Part shown: in pieces, positions 1 through 9,853 of the stretch
Layout of the letters: each line of letters begins with the position of its first letter
How positions within the stretch are numbered: position 1 is the stretch's first letter
Assembly (NCBI GenBank): GCA_019693395.1
Contig: JAAMXP010001854.1
Coordinates: forward strand, 1-22,020
From: Ettlia oleoabundans
Lineage: Eukaryota > Chlorophyta > Chlorophyceae > Chlamydomonadales
DNA: 22,020 nt
Reading direction: 5' to 3'
Program-made: the position numbers and the translations under genes
The notes under the pieces: generated by a model
The model's input: the letters and a program-made list of their open reading frames with translations, nothing else
Told to the model about the DNA's origin: nothing
Databases searched by the model: none

Positions 1-364
1 CCACGGACACTCACACACACCACCACCCACCGACGCCCCCTCGACGCCCCGTCCCCCGCCTCCATGCTATGCACCCGCGCACACGTAACATGGGGGCCAG
101 GCCTTTGATGCACAGTCACGATGAAGTGAGGTTTAAGCAACACAACACCGCATTGGTGGCCCACCTCATCTACACCCTGCAGCAAGCTGCCCAGCAGCCG
201 GCGCCACAGGGGTTCCGCACACAGACGCTGAAACACCACTTCTAGTAGTCGTGCAGTGCGCTGCCCATTACGATCATTGCCAATGGCCAGCTGCAGGATG
301 CAGACGTCGCTTGATCTACCAGCAAATCTTGACAATAGCAATCATTGACCCCGGTTGTGCATTC
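1..364. other. Sequence downstream of the CDCA7-like gene, no gene seen
   Basis: The first ~65 bases are a C-rich, CA/CCA-rich low-complexity run. The rest should contain the 3' UTR of the minus-strand gene, but no minus-strand TGTAA is present. No frame resembles a known protein. Confidence 0.5.
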
Positions 365-3300
365 TTATCTAGAACTCAACTGGCCCGACAAATCTTGCCT
401 GATCTGGTGGTAGGTTGGCAAAAAGTCCTCCCAACTGTAAGTGCCTGGAAAAAGCTGTTGTAAGGCTTTCGGCTGCAGGTTACTCAAAGTTCTGATTCAT
501 TCATTAGCATTCAATAGCAGTGCAGTAGCAGAACACAAGTTGACAGCTCTTCCACAACTTGTCATATGCCCCACCTGTGGTGAATCGTCTGCCTCTGTCC
601 AAGAGCGAAAGCAACCAATGCTTGAGCAACCAGACACGTGAGTCGTCATCCACAGTCAGAAAGCTGGTGGTGTGCTGCACCAGGGAAGTTCATTACGCTC
701 GTAAAACCACTTTGGGCTTGCCACTTCCCGCATCAGTAGCAGGTGGTCTCTTGTAATGTGTACGTACCCGCAATGTTTCCGCCAACATTGCCATGCAAAA
801 GCATCGGTACATTCGGTTTGAATACTGCCAAAAGCTCAATGGTCCTGAATACGATGCTAATAGGAAACAATCATATGGGATCAAGGACACAGAATTGCCC
901 AATAACAGTACTTATCTGCAACTGATATAAGCTGCAATGCAAAACCTCACCAGTGTATGGGCGGAATATTGCCTCCTGAAGCTGTTGCCAAGTGATTTGC
1001 TGGCACTCCAGCAGGAAACCGTAAGCCCTTGCAAGTGCCGTCATCTGCACTAATATCCTTGTAATGGGCAAAATGGTGCAGTCCAGGAGTACATGCCGTG
1101 CCCAAGTAGCAGTTCACTCTTGCGACATCATACATATGGGGATGGGTTAAATTTACGCACCGCCTCTTGACCCAGGTGTTTGTGTCCTTCTGTAACACCT
1201 GGGTTAGTGCTGATAGTTGTTGCTGCTGCTGCACTCGGGGGCACAATCAATGGCGGTGCTGAGGCACTGATACAAGCCGCCGGCCTCCAAAGCGGATACT
1301 CAGCTGTTACCAGTCCCTCCAGCAACGGAAGCAGTTCGCGCACAACCTGCATCTCGAGTTTCGGACTGTGCTGATGAAGGCTGGAACGCAGCCGACTGCA
1401 GGTTCAGGGTCTAATAGCTGCAGCCTTGAACTAACCTTGCACAGCTCCAGCCGCTGTCCACGTTGCTGGTTGGTCTCAATCACGGAGAGGTTCAAAAATG
1501 GCTGATGCTCGCGATTTATGGACGCAAGGGATACGATCTGTGCGACCATTGCAGGTTTGATGCATTCTGATTATGGGCTGGCGACACACATCAACTTGAG
1601 ATGCACAGTGTGCGCACATGCGTGGGGAGGTGCAAAGGCGCAAAGCGCTCACCGTGAACAAGAAAGCAAGCCCATCATGCTTGATACTCCGTGGCAAGCT
1701 GCGCTCGGAACTGAGCAATGACACCATCATGGGAAATTGCAGCAGAAGACCACCATCGCAACCCAAATCTCTTGCAGCGGACAAGCACTCGTTCAGGCAT
1801 ATGTGCAAAAACTCTTCAAGCACCTGCAACCCAAAGCAATAGACCATATTCGCAATCTTGCGGAACAGTTGGTTGTATCGTTCATGCGATGGGGCCAACA
1901 TTTAACGCAAACTCGCTGTGTGATACCAGCCGCCCACCCTATAATTTGCTTCCAAATCCGAGTAGATGGCTCGCAGCTCCTTCCTACGTTCTGCTGCATC
2001 ATAATAGTAAACCCCAATATACCTGTCTCGAGCGGGCAGCTGCTGCACGGAACTGCCTTGCACTGCGTCCAACACCTCGCTCAGGAGCTCTGAGGTGTCA
2101 TGCAGCTCTGTGGCCACCGTTGCCACTACATCAGCAAGAATTGGGGAGCAAGCGTGCAGCATCACCACCTCAGCAATACAATAACCAAGCCACGTTTCCA
2201 ATGGAAGCTTTGTGCAGTGCGCAATGCAGACGCTGGCAACAGAGCAGCAGTGCCTTCAAAAGACCTGGTGCCCACCAGGTACTACATGCCTGGTGCACAC
2301 CAGGTACTGCAACAGTTAGTATGTTGTACAAAGCCTGCAATACCTGAACTGGCAATGACTTGGCAGGTGGCCTTTATGCATAACCTGCGCTGATGTAGAA
2401 TACGCAGCAATTCTAGCATGCCATCCAACAGCATCCAGCGAGCAGCGCAGTTGCTGCGATCAAAATCTACAAAGCAGTCCTGCAAGATGTCGTCACGAAG
2501 GCACGGTAATTAGGTTGAAGTGTAACTTTGTGGGACGTTGTCTATGTGATAATAGTGCAACATTTGTAAACGCAAAGCATGGGCATGTCATTGTACCAGC
2601 CCACAAAGTATCACCTGGCCAAGCAAGCGTGGCACAATTTGCAATACTACAACATCAGCTGGAAGCACTCTGGCTAGAATGATGTACAGCTTGAGCAGTC
2701 TGCAATGGGTAGACAACAATTGCAAGTTTGTGAGATAATTCAGCTACAAGTATACATTTGAATGCAAAAGAATGTGAGATGAATACATGGATATTTCTGA
2801 TTTTGTTGGACTACGCTATGCAGGCAGCCTGGTTGTCCCTTAATTGCAGGCATGGCAGGAGAGCAGCAACTTGTCTCACGGCCGAAGACCATCGATAAGA
2901 AGCACTTCATCTGTCTCGCATGGACGGTCACTGCATGTCAGGGCCAAGAAGGGCATATACTAAGGAGTGGTGTAGTCGGGGCTTGCAAGCTGTCTGCAGT
3001 GCATTTCTGCCAGCTCATGCACTATAAGGAAGATTTTAGACATGTAAATATATCACTATGTTCCCAAGCACAGTGGCTGTCAGTTTATAAAAATTCGCCG
3101 ACTGTTCTCACTTGCCAACCACTAGAGGCTTTAGCAACTGTTTGTTTGCTGCAACCAACAAATCTTGCAACGCTTTCACGTTGGCATTATACTGCACAAT
3201 ATGGACAAAACAGAATGTGGCAGTCAGTAAAATCCGTGACGCATGCATTGTGCAAATAGTAATGAAGTGTAAGAATTTACGTACCACTTTGCAGTACTGG

Positions 3301-6300
3301 TCCTCAGCAGCATGCTCAGTGTTCACGGTGAGATCTGGCTGGTATAATAAATCACGGCAGTCATTGTGTTGCATCTCCTCCAATAGTGCCTCAGCTGTGC
3401 ACAGCAGATGGCCCCATTCTAAGGCATAGCCTGAATGTTGCCAACCTGCCGCTGCCTCAGCAGCCAAATCGGCAGAAAGTGGGCCGTGAGAATGCGCCGG
3501 CAGCGGTGTAGAACTTGCAGGAACAGGCATGGGTGAGGCTCCTGCTTCACCACATCGCACCATTGGTCCAGCCCCTACTTGTTCTGCGCACTCTGCGCTC
3601 ATACTAGGTCCCATGGCGTGCGTGGCCACGGCAGGAGACAGTCCCAGCTGCTGTGATGACTCAGCTGCTGCAATTGGACTGCCAGCCGTTGTACAGTGCA
3701 CCAGCTTGTGCTGCTGATCCAACTCGCTGGCAGAACCAGACAGCTCAGGCGCTGCTGCACCCTGTTTCTTTACCTCAAGGCTGAAATTGAACAGCGGAGG
3801 ATGCCCTGCACTCGGCTGCAAGGCAGGCCCCTTTTGCTGCTTGCTACATGAAGCTGCCAGGGCTTCTGATGGTCTCTGTTGCAGAAGCTGGTTTGCCACT
3901 GCCCCTTGCAGCGTGGCTGCTTTCAGCTGGCGCACTGTGTTGAAGCCATGCTGGCGAGTCGCTTTGATGGAATGAGGCACCCCACTTCCTGCAGCAAGCA
4001 AAGGTAGATGCTGACAGTCGGTAGAACAATTTGCCGTGCTGATGGTCATCAAGTCATATGGGCAGCTGATCTGGGATGCTAACCCTGTGGTCACTTGCCT
4101 GCAGGCAATCTTAGTGGAAACGTAGCACTGCGGTCCTGGTGCAGCAGCTCCCCAAGCTGGTGTTGGCGGGCGTCCAAGGTACTGCCAAGATCAGAGCGAA
4201 TAGGTGCCATGACAGCCCCATTCACGGCGACAGCTTGTGATGCTGCTGCGGGACATCCGGCATTGATGCCTGGCAGCTGCTCTGCTTCTTGCCCAAACCC
4301 AAACCTAACTCCTCTTGCTTCACTTGCATAAGAGGCTGGTTGCAGGCTACCGCCGGAGGCCGGCGCCATTGATGAGAGATTGTGACCTTGTGCGATTTTC
4401 AAAGACAGGAATACGTCGTGCTCCTGTACTTGTGCATCGCCACCATCACCGGTGTTTGTAGGTGTAGGCAGTCCACGCTGCACAGCTTGGGGTGGTGGCT
4501 GTTGTGGCAGCCGCGGTGGCAAGCGGTGTACAGCCCACATACCGCTTGACAATGAGCTGCTGGGCAAATGGCACACGGAAGCATGAGTTGTTGTTATGGA
4601 GTGCAACTGCCGCTCCATCAGTTGCCTTTCAATTCCATGTGGCCTTCTATATGCACTCTGCTTGGCACAACCCATGGCTGGGTTTCCAAAAGACACTTGT
4701 GTTGCAACTGCAGACAGTATCAGCCGCGTGTTGGACAGCCACAATGATCAAAGGCCACGCAAAGCCACGCCCACATTTGGAATACTGACCATGTGTTCCG
4801 GAATTCTGGTCACCACCATCATCGTCCGATTCATCATCATCTAGAAGATCGGCAGCAAGCGTGGTACGCCCAAAGCCTAGTTCCACCAGAAGCTTCTGGT
4901 TGCTGTTGGCCACCATTAACGCACGCTGGGCAGAAAACCCGGCAGCAGCACGCACAGCTGCCAGCTCCATCTCAACCTTTTGCGCGGCCATCTCATGCAG
5001 CTTGGCGCTGCAAGCAGGAGCTTGTGACACAGCTTTAGAGTCCAAGGAGGGGCAAGCCAAGATGAGCAGATAGACCCGCTCGCACTCCACAGGACTGCCA
5101 GGAAGCCTGCTGTAGCTACTCACGCTTCACCCTTCTCGCTGCGCTGGCGCTTGACAGCCGCAGCTCGCTTTACAGTCTCCTTGGCCACCAAAGGCTGCAG
5201 GGTGTTGACGTTATCAGTGATGTGAGCCCACAGAGACTTGTCTAGCTGGGCCAGCACTAGGTAATGCGCCACCTGCAATGCCATGGATTTTTAGACAACA
5301 TGGATCATTGAGAGAGTCATTAGCAGAAACATGGTAGTTAAACCCGACGTTATGCCATCAGCAGCCGAGCAACAGCATGCGAGTTACATATGGCCCATGC
5401 CAAGCTTCCCATGCATGCAGGGACATGAGCAGGGCAAAAAGAATCACAGCAGAGGCAGCAAGACATCCGACACACCGATTCATATCCCAAGCTCGTAGCC
5501 TCCGTGTTGATTTGGTCCGTGCAGATCCAGCCGGCCCTGTTCCGCACACAGTTGTTTGCTGCGCACAAGCACAACGAACCTTGACAACAGCTGTGAACAA
5601 CCCCAGCTTGTTCCCTTTGTCATGGTGTATGTTCAAACATACTTTGCGAAGCTCATCTTCATGCGAAAGTAGGTTTGCATCACGATTACATGCTTGCGCA
5701 CCTGAGCAGTTGCAGATCTGGCGACAGGCAGGGCAGGTCCAGTTGGGATTGTCCAGTGCTTCGTTTAGGTTCTCCCCTGCAGCAGGTGGTGCAATAGAGT
5801 TAGCCCATATCATGATGCAGAGTAGTGTCTGCCAGCAACACACATTGAAAATGAGTACACCTGCAACACACAATGAAGACGCACCAAAGCGTGTCCACAG
5901 GCAGTTGCCGCAAATAACCCCCGCAAATGGGCCTCCATAAGCATTGTCTCGATTTCCATGGCAAGCTGAGCACTGGGTTTTAGAGCAGGTAGTCTTCTGC
6001 CTGCAATGCACCAATGGCACCAACAACCAGTCTATGTCCAGTGTTGCCAAGCACCTGCCAGCAACAGAACTCAGTGCATGCAATCTGCTTTCAAGTCTGA
6101 TAAGCACGGCTTGTGCTGATGCCTGAAACTTTGTGGTGCACACCAGTCCAGCTGACCTGCACCAGTGGCACGTTGTGCACTGCGTGCATCGGGTGTTCCT
6201 GCCCTGTGGGTCTCGCTTGCGGTGGATGTTCTTGCAGTACACCCGTGGCTGTTGAACCCACGGTCGCTGCGCACTTCCCAGCTGGTACACATGCGCCATG

Positions 6301-6967
6301 CTGTAATGCTCCCTGCAGCCAAACAGATATGTGTATGAGGGCGTGCAACGCCTTGCCCATGCTGCTATGCTAGGCACGTGTAGATGGCCACAATGAAAGG
6401 CTGCGTGATGCTTCAACAAGGCCATTCCTCAGCCGTTAGCCACCACTTACAGTGGCAGCCCCGCTCGCTCGTGCTCTTCTCGAAGGCCACGCAACTTGGG
6501 CCCAATCTGGCTCCTCTTGGCAATCTGCAGCCATTCTTGAACCTTGCTGTCTCGTACGTTGTTCAGCCATCCTGCAGGGATAGGACAGGTCGAACGTGCT
6601 TGGTGCCAGGCTAAACAAATCAGCAAACCCTACTTGCTTGGAGCACAAATGAGCGTATCAAACATCCTGCCTGCAACAAAGAAGGTCAATTGCTTCATTT
6701 ACCTGAGGGTGGCCCAGAAGACGCTGCACCTGCTTCCAGGGCGTCGTCAGCGCCGTCAGCAGCTAGACCACTGCCACCGGAGCTGGTGCGGGCAAGTGCT
6801 AAGGCTGCCTCATATCCTGCTTCCGCTTGTTGATTTTCCCCTGCTGCCGCAGTTTGCGGGGGGTGCCGCAAAACGGCTGCGAGCGCAGGATGCAGCAGGA
6901 CGCTTCCTACCCCGTCAACCGCCCGGGTGCGCTCATTTTCGAGGGCCGTGAACACGTTTACTGGCAT
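365..6967 (-). CDS. CDCA7-like zf-4CXXC_R1 zinc-finger protein with long unidentified C-terminal region (23-exon model)
   Basis: Exons (minus): 6967-6703, 6571-6451, 6312-6157, 6000-5885, 5776-5702, 5558-5476, 5272-5124, 5007-4790, 4707-4099, 3988-3285, 3191-3116, 2910-2880, 2699-2615, 2479-2385, 2232-1938, 1823-1653, 1537-1436, 1346-1311, 1228-1161, 1057-951, 844-768, 674-575, 444-365. All phases match, giving 1272 aa. Residues 170-275 form a CDCA7-type cysteine-rich finger: CHWCRQKT (C177/C180), C191/C194, C211/C214, C234-PAC-RQICNC (C234/C237/C241/C243), C248, then GYESVAHYLV as in plant homologues. Vertebrate CDCA7 binds the remodeller HELLS and supports DNA methylation; the human residues mutated in ICF syndrome (R274, G294, R304) align with R181, G208 and R218. 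Residues 323-394 look coiled-coil and end in an acidic DDDESDDD patch; 396-800 is low-complexity Gln/Ala/Ser/Pro; 833-1272 is predicted helical and not recognised. Plant DDT-related ISWI proteins pair this finger with a DDT domain, but I cannot confirm one. Two genes, splitting near 3.3-4.7 kb, remain possible. Confidence 0.75.
2264..2304. repeat. Duplicated short palindrome (two hairpins) in an intron
   Basis: CCTGGTG-CC-CACCAGG at 2264-2279 and CCTGGTG-CA-CACCAGG at 2289-2304 are two perfect 7-bp inverted repeats, repeated with a 25-base period. They lie in the intron between exons 14 and 15 of the CDCA7-like gene, about 30-70 bases before the acceptor. Confidence 0.85.
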
Positions 6968-7302
6968 ATCGTGCAGGCTAAAGCTGCCGCTGCCAGCTTG
7001 TCAACACGTTTATTATAAATTTGCAAAGAATGACACACTGTCAGGGCAGAAGAACCGATTCATTGAATAATGTCGAGGAAGGCGCTGACTGAGAGCGTGT
7101 GCGTGATGGTGAAACAGCGCACACTGTCGAAACAGCGCGGGCAGTCGAGTTCTGTTCGGATCGGACATAGTCGATCAAAACCATAACGAGTACTGCGGAG
7201 TGTGTATTGCCTCCACTCAGGAAACTTCAGCTAGAAGCCTGCATGAACCTCATTTCGCTTGCAATTGATCGAAGTTTAGTGTCTCGTAGTTTGCACGCCA
7301 CG
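6968..7302. promoter_or_regulatory. Shared divergent promoter region (CDCA7-like / 2-Cys Prx)
   Basis: This 335-base gap separates two start codons that point away from each other, so both promoters and 5' UTRs must lie here. I see an AT-rich TTTATTATAAATTTG at 7007-7021 and an imperfect tandem of AAACAGCGC at about 7112 and 7130. No proven factor site is recognised. Assignment as a promoter is inferred from gene layout. Confidence 0.6.
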
Positions 7303-9687
7303 ATGGCCGCTGTATGCGCTCATGTGTCCGCCTCCGCCGTGCGCGCCAGCTTCCGGCCCAGCCAGTTCCGCGGCCAGGCTTTAAGGGCTGTGTCCGTGCG
7401 CGCTGCGCGCAAGGATATTAACACCGGGTGCCGGGCAGCGGTGAGTTGAGGTAGCAATTATCCTGTGGCAAACAGTGTGCCTGCGTTAGATATGGTGCTC
7501 AGATGCTTGATGCATTGATTGATGCTATATTGCAATGCGACAAATGGTGGCCAGTGAATCCGCTAGGGGTGCGTCGTGCATGATCCCGACCTCCTACACC
7601 GCCCTGCCCTGCTGCTTGGCGGTGTTTGGATGGAGGCGAAAAGTCATGCTGGCCCGCGCACAGCGCGACCCAATGCCTCGTGTTGCAGCCCCTGTATGAT
7701 ATAGTTGTGAAGCAAGCACCGCGGGTGTTGTCGGGTTTCTGTGGTTTCTGGTGCGCTCCCCAGCCACACACAACAGCTGAAATTGGTTGTTTTGTTGGGC
7801 CTGCATGCAGGCGCCTCTGGTTGGCAGCCCGGCCCCTGACTTCACCGCCACCGCGGTGTTTGACCAAGAGTTTGTAGAGACCACGCTGAGCTCTTACAAG
7901 GTGTGAGCAGTTCCGGCAATGTGTTGGACATTTGCCGCTGCTGTCGACATTGCTGCCAGTTCAGCTGGTCAACCTGTGAACCTGTGTCGTTTCTGCCAGC
8001 ATCTTTGATACAACAATAGTGCAATGCTGTCCTGTTCTGTACACCTGTTCTGCTGTCATGCGAGCGGCAGTTACAGCAAGTCTGCTATTTGTCAAGCAGT
8101 AAATTTGCTGTGATTGCCCAGCATTCCGTGCAGCCATGCTGAAGCAGCTATATTAGCTGAAGTTGCCCAGCATTCTGTGCAACCGTATGGTGCCATTCTT
8201 GTGTCTGCAGGGCAAGTATGTTGTTCTCTTTTTCTATCCTTTGGACTTCACGTAAGACTCCAACTCCATGGCATGTGTTTGCTAGTGCTTGCCATGTGGC
8301 CCCCCTTGAACCGCCCTGCTGTTGGTGCTCGTCGTGAGCATGGCACTGTGGTTGCAAACGCTCCCGCTCATGATGCACATAGTATTGTTCTGTCGCGGGT
8401 TAATTGCAGATTTGTGTGCCCAACCGAGATCACCGCCTTTTCGGACCGATATGAAGAGTTTGCGGCACTGAACACAGAGGTGTGCAAACGTAGGCATCAT
8501 GTAACGCATGTCTTCGTTCAACTATTCCTTGTTGCAAGCCCTTGGCATCCTGCTTGCAGTGTGGAACCAAACCCGGATCCACGCCTGTGCGTGCAGGTCC
8601 TGGGTGTGTCAATTGACTCCCAATTCTCCCACCTGGCTTGGATTCAGACTGGTGAGCTCATTGAACAACAGCGAGCATGTTTTGCCACAATCGGGTTCCC
8701 TGGGCAGTTGTTCCCACTTCCTGGACCTTGGTAGCTTGGCAATTGAAGTATCTTAGCAGAGTTGTGAACATCACGTCAATACATGAGCATATTCAACAAA
8801 TGCGAATCGCTGGCTGGTTGTTGCCCCCTGCTTCATGCAGACCGTAAGCAGGGTGGCGTGGGCGATCTGAAGTACCCGCTGGTGGCTGACCTAAAGCGCG
8901 AGATCAGGTGAATGTCCCAGTCTGCATTATCATGCTGTGCAGTTCAATTGGAAGCTCTGGAATTCAGCACCGCTGCGAATACTTTGGCAAGTTTATTTAA
9001 TTGCAATATAGGCCCCCCCACCCCCCACCCCCACCCCCCAACACACACCACCACCACCACACACACACACACATGCGTGTGCACGCAAGTGCCGCCTGCC
9101 CAGATTCGCACACTGAAACCAATCTGACCGGTGCATGAAAAAAACCTCTGGCCACCCACCCAGCACTTCACCACCCTGCAGTGAGGCCTATGGCGTCCTG
9201 GCCCCCGACGGCGTGGCGCTGCGTGGCCTGTTCATCATTGACCGTGAGGGCATGGTCCAGCACAGCACCATCAACAACCTGGCCTTTGGCCGCAATGTCG
9301 ATGAGACGCTGCGTGTGCTGCAGGTTGGTCAGGAACACTACCCTCTACCTCTCCGTCTTGTGTACCCTGCGTGCCTTGCGGTGTAGATCGCCATTTATTA
9401 TTCATGAGTCATATGGTGTGCCCCGGAGTGCAGGCACTGCAGTATGTGCAGGCCCACCCCGATGAGGTGTGCCCGGCTGGCTGGAAGCCTGGTAAGTATG
9501 AATTGCTCAAAATCAATGGCTATGCCGCAGTTAGTGAAATTCGATACACATTTGGGAAGCTATGCGCAGCCAAATGCGCACACAGCGCTTGTTCTAGTCT
9601 TGCAAACTTGCTTGCCTCCTGTCTACAGGTGCTGCCACCATGAAGCCTGACCCCTCCGGCAGCAAGGAGTACTTTGCGGCAATCTAA
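7303..9687 (+). CDS. PRX1: Chloroplast 2-Cys peroxiredoxin
   Basis: Exons 7303-7440, 7811-7900, 8211-8251, 8410-8479, 8597-8651, 8841-8907, 9182-9323, 9434-9491, 9629-9687 join in phase to 239 aa, about the length of the Chlamydomonas enzyme. It reduces peroxides with thioredoxin as electron donor. The first ~45 residues ([17 protein letters not shown]) are rich in Ala, Ser and Arg, as in a plastid transit peptide. The core holds FYPLDFTFVCPTEI with peroxidatic C93 and T90, catalytic R133, GGVG (a GGLG-type motif), the [11 protein letters not shown] strand, resolving C214 in EVCPAGW, and C-terminal KEYF. GGLG plus YF is the signature of hyperoxidation-sensitive Prx. An in-frame ATG at 7243 would add 20 residues; 7303 is preferred because it matches known transit-peptide starts. 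The gene is head-to-head with the CDCA7-like gene and tail-to-tail with PANK2. The symbol follows Chlamydomonas usage. Confidence 0.97.
8114..8184 (+). repeat. Direct repeat in 2-Cys Prx intron 2
   Basis: A 22-base unit, TTGCCCAGCATTCYGTGCAR plus CC, occurs at 8114-8135 and 8163-8184 with two differences and a 49-base period. It precedes the exon 3 acceptor. Confidence 0.8.
9013..9073. repeat. C-rich / (CA)n microsatellite in a Prx intron
   Basis: Runs of C with single A, then ACC repeats and a (CA) tract, fill this part of the intron before Prx exon 7. It is simple sequence with no coding content. Confidence 0.9.
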
Positions 9688-9853
9688 GTAAATACTGCGC
9701 ACACTGTATGCACAGTGCCCAATATGCAATGCCGGATACACAGCTTGTAACAGCGTTGACCTTTAAAACTCAAAATGCAGTTTCCACATTGCCATTGTAA
9801 TGTGACAAGCATGATGCTGGCGAAGTGCATCAAGCTCATTGTTTCGCAGAGAT
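9688..9853. terminator. Convergent 3' region of 2-Cys Prx and PANK2, with two TGTAA poly(A) signals
   Basis: Only 166 bases separate the two stop codons. On the plus strand TGTAA occurs at 9746-9750 and 9796-9800, 59 and 109 bases after the Prx stop. TGTAA is the usual green-algal poly(A) signal, so both are candidates for the Prx transcript. I see no TGTAA on the minus strand in this gap, so the PANK2 transcript may end inside the Prx gene or use a variant signal. Confidence 0.6.

Noticed and set aside
1653..1823. Second open frame (AAISHDGVIAQFRAQLATEYQA then stop) in exon 16 of the CDCA7-like gene
   Set aside because: It looks protein-like and could be an alternative C-terminus, but no acceptor puts it in phase with the previous exon, whereas the chosen frame joins exons on both sides.
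1718..2347. Long plus-strand open frame of 209 codons opposite the CDCA7-like gene
   Set aside because: It runs antisense to exons that chain in phase, has no family resemblance and shows erratic composition. It is a shadow frame.
3285..3988. DDT domain around GYALEWGHLLCTAEALLEE
   Set aside because: Position and a few hydrophobic residues fit a DDT-related ISWI subunit, but the match is too weak to annotate without a profile search.
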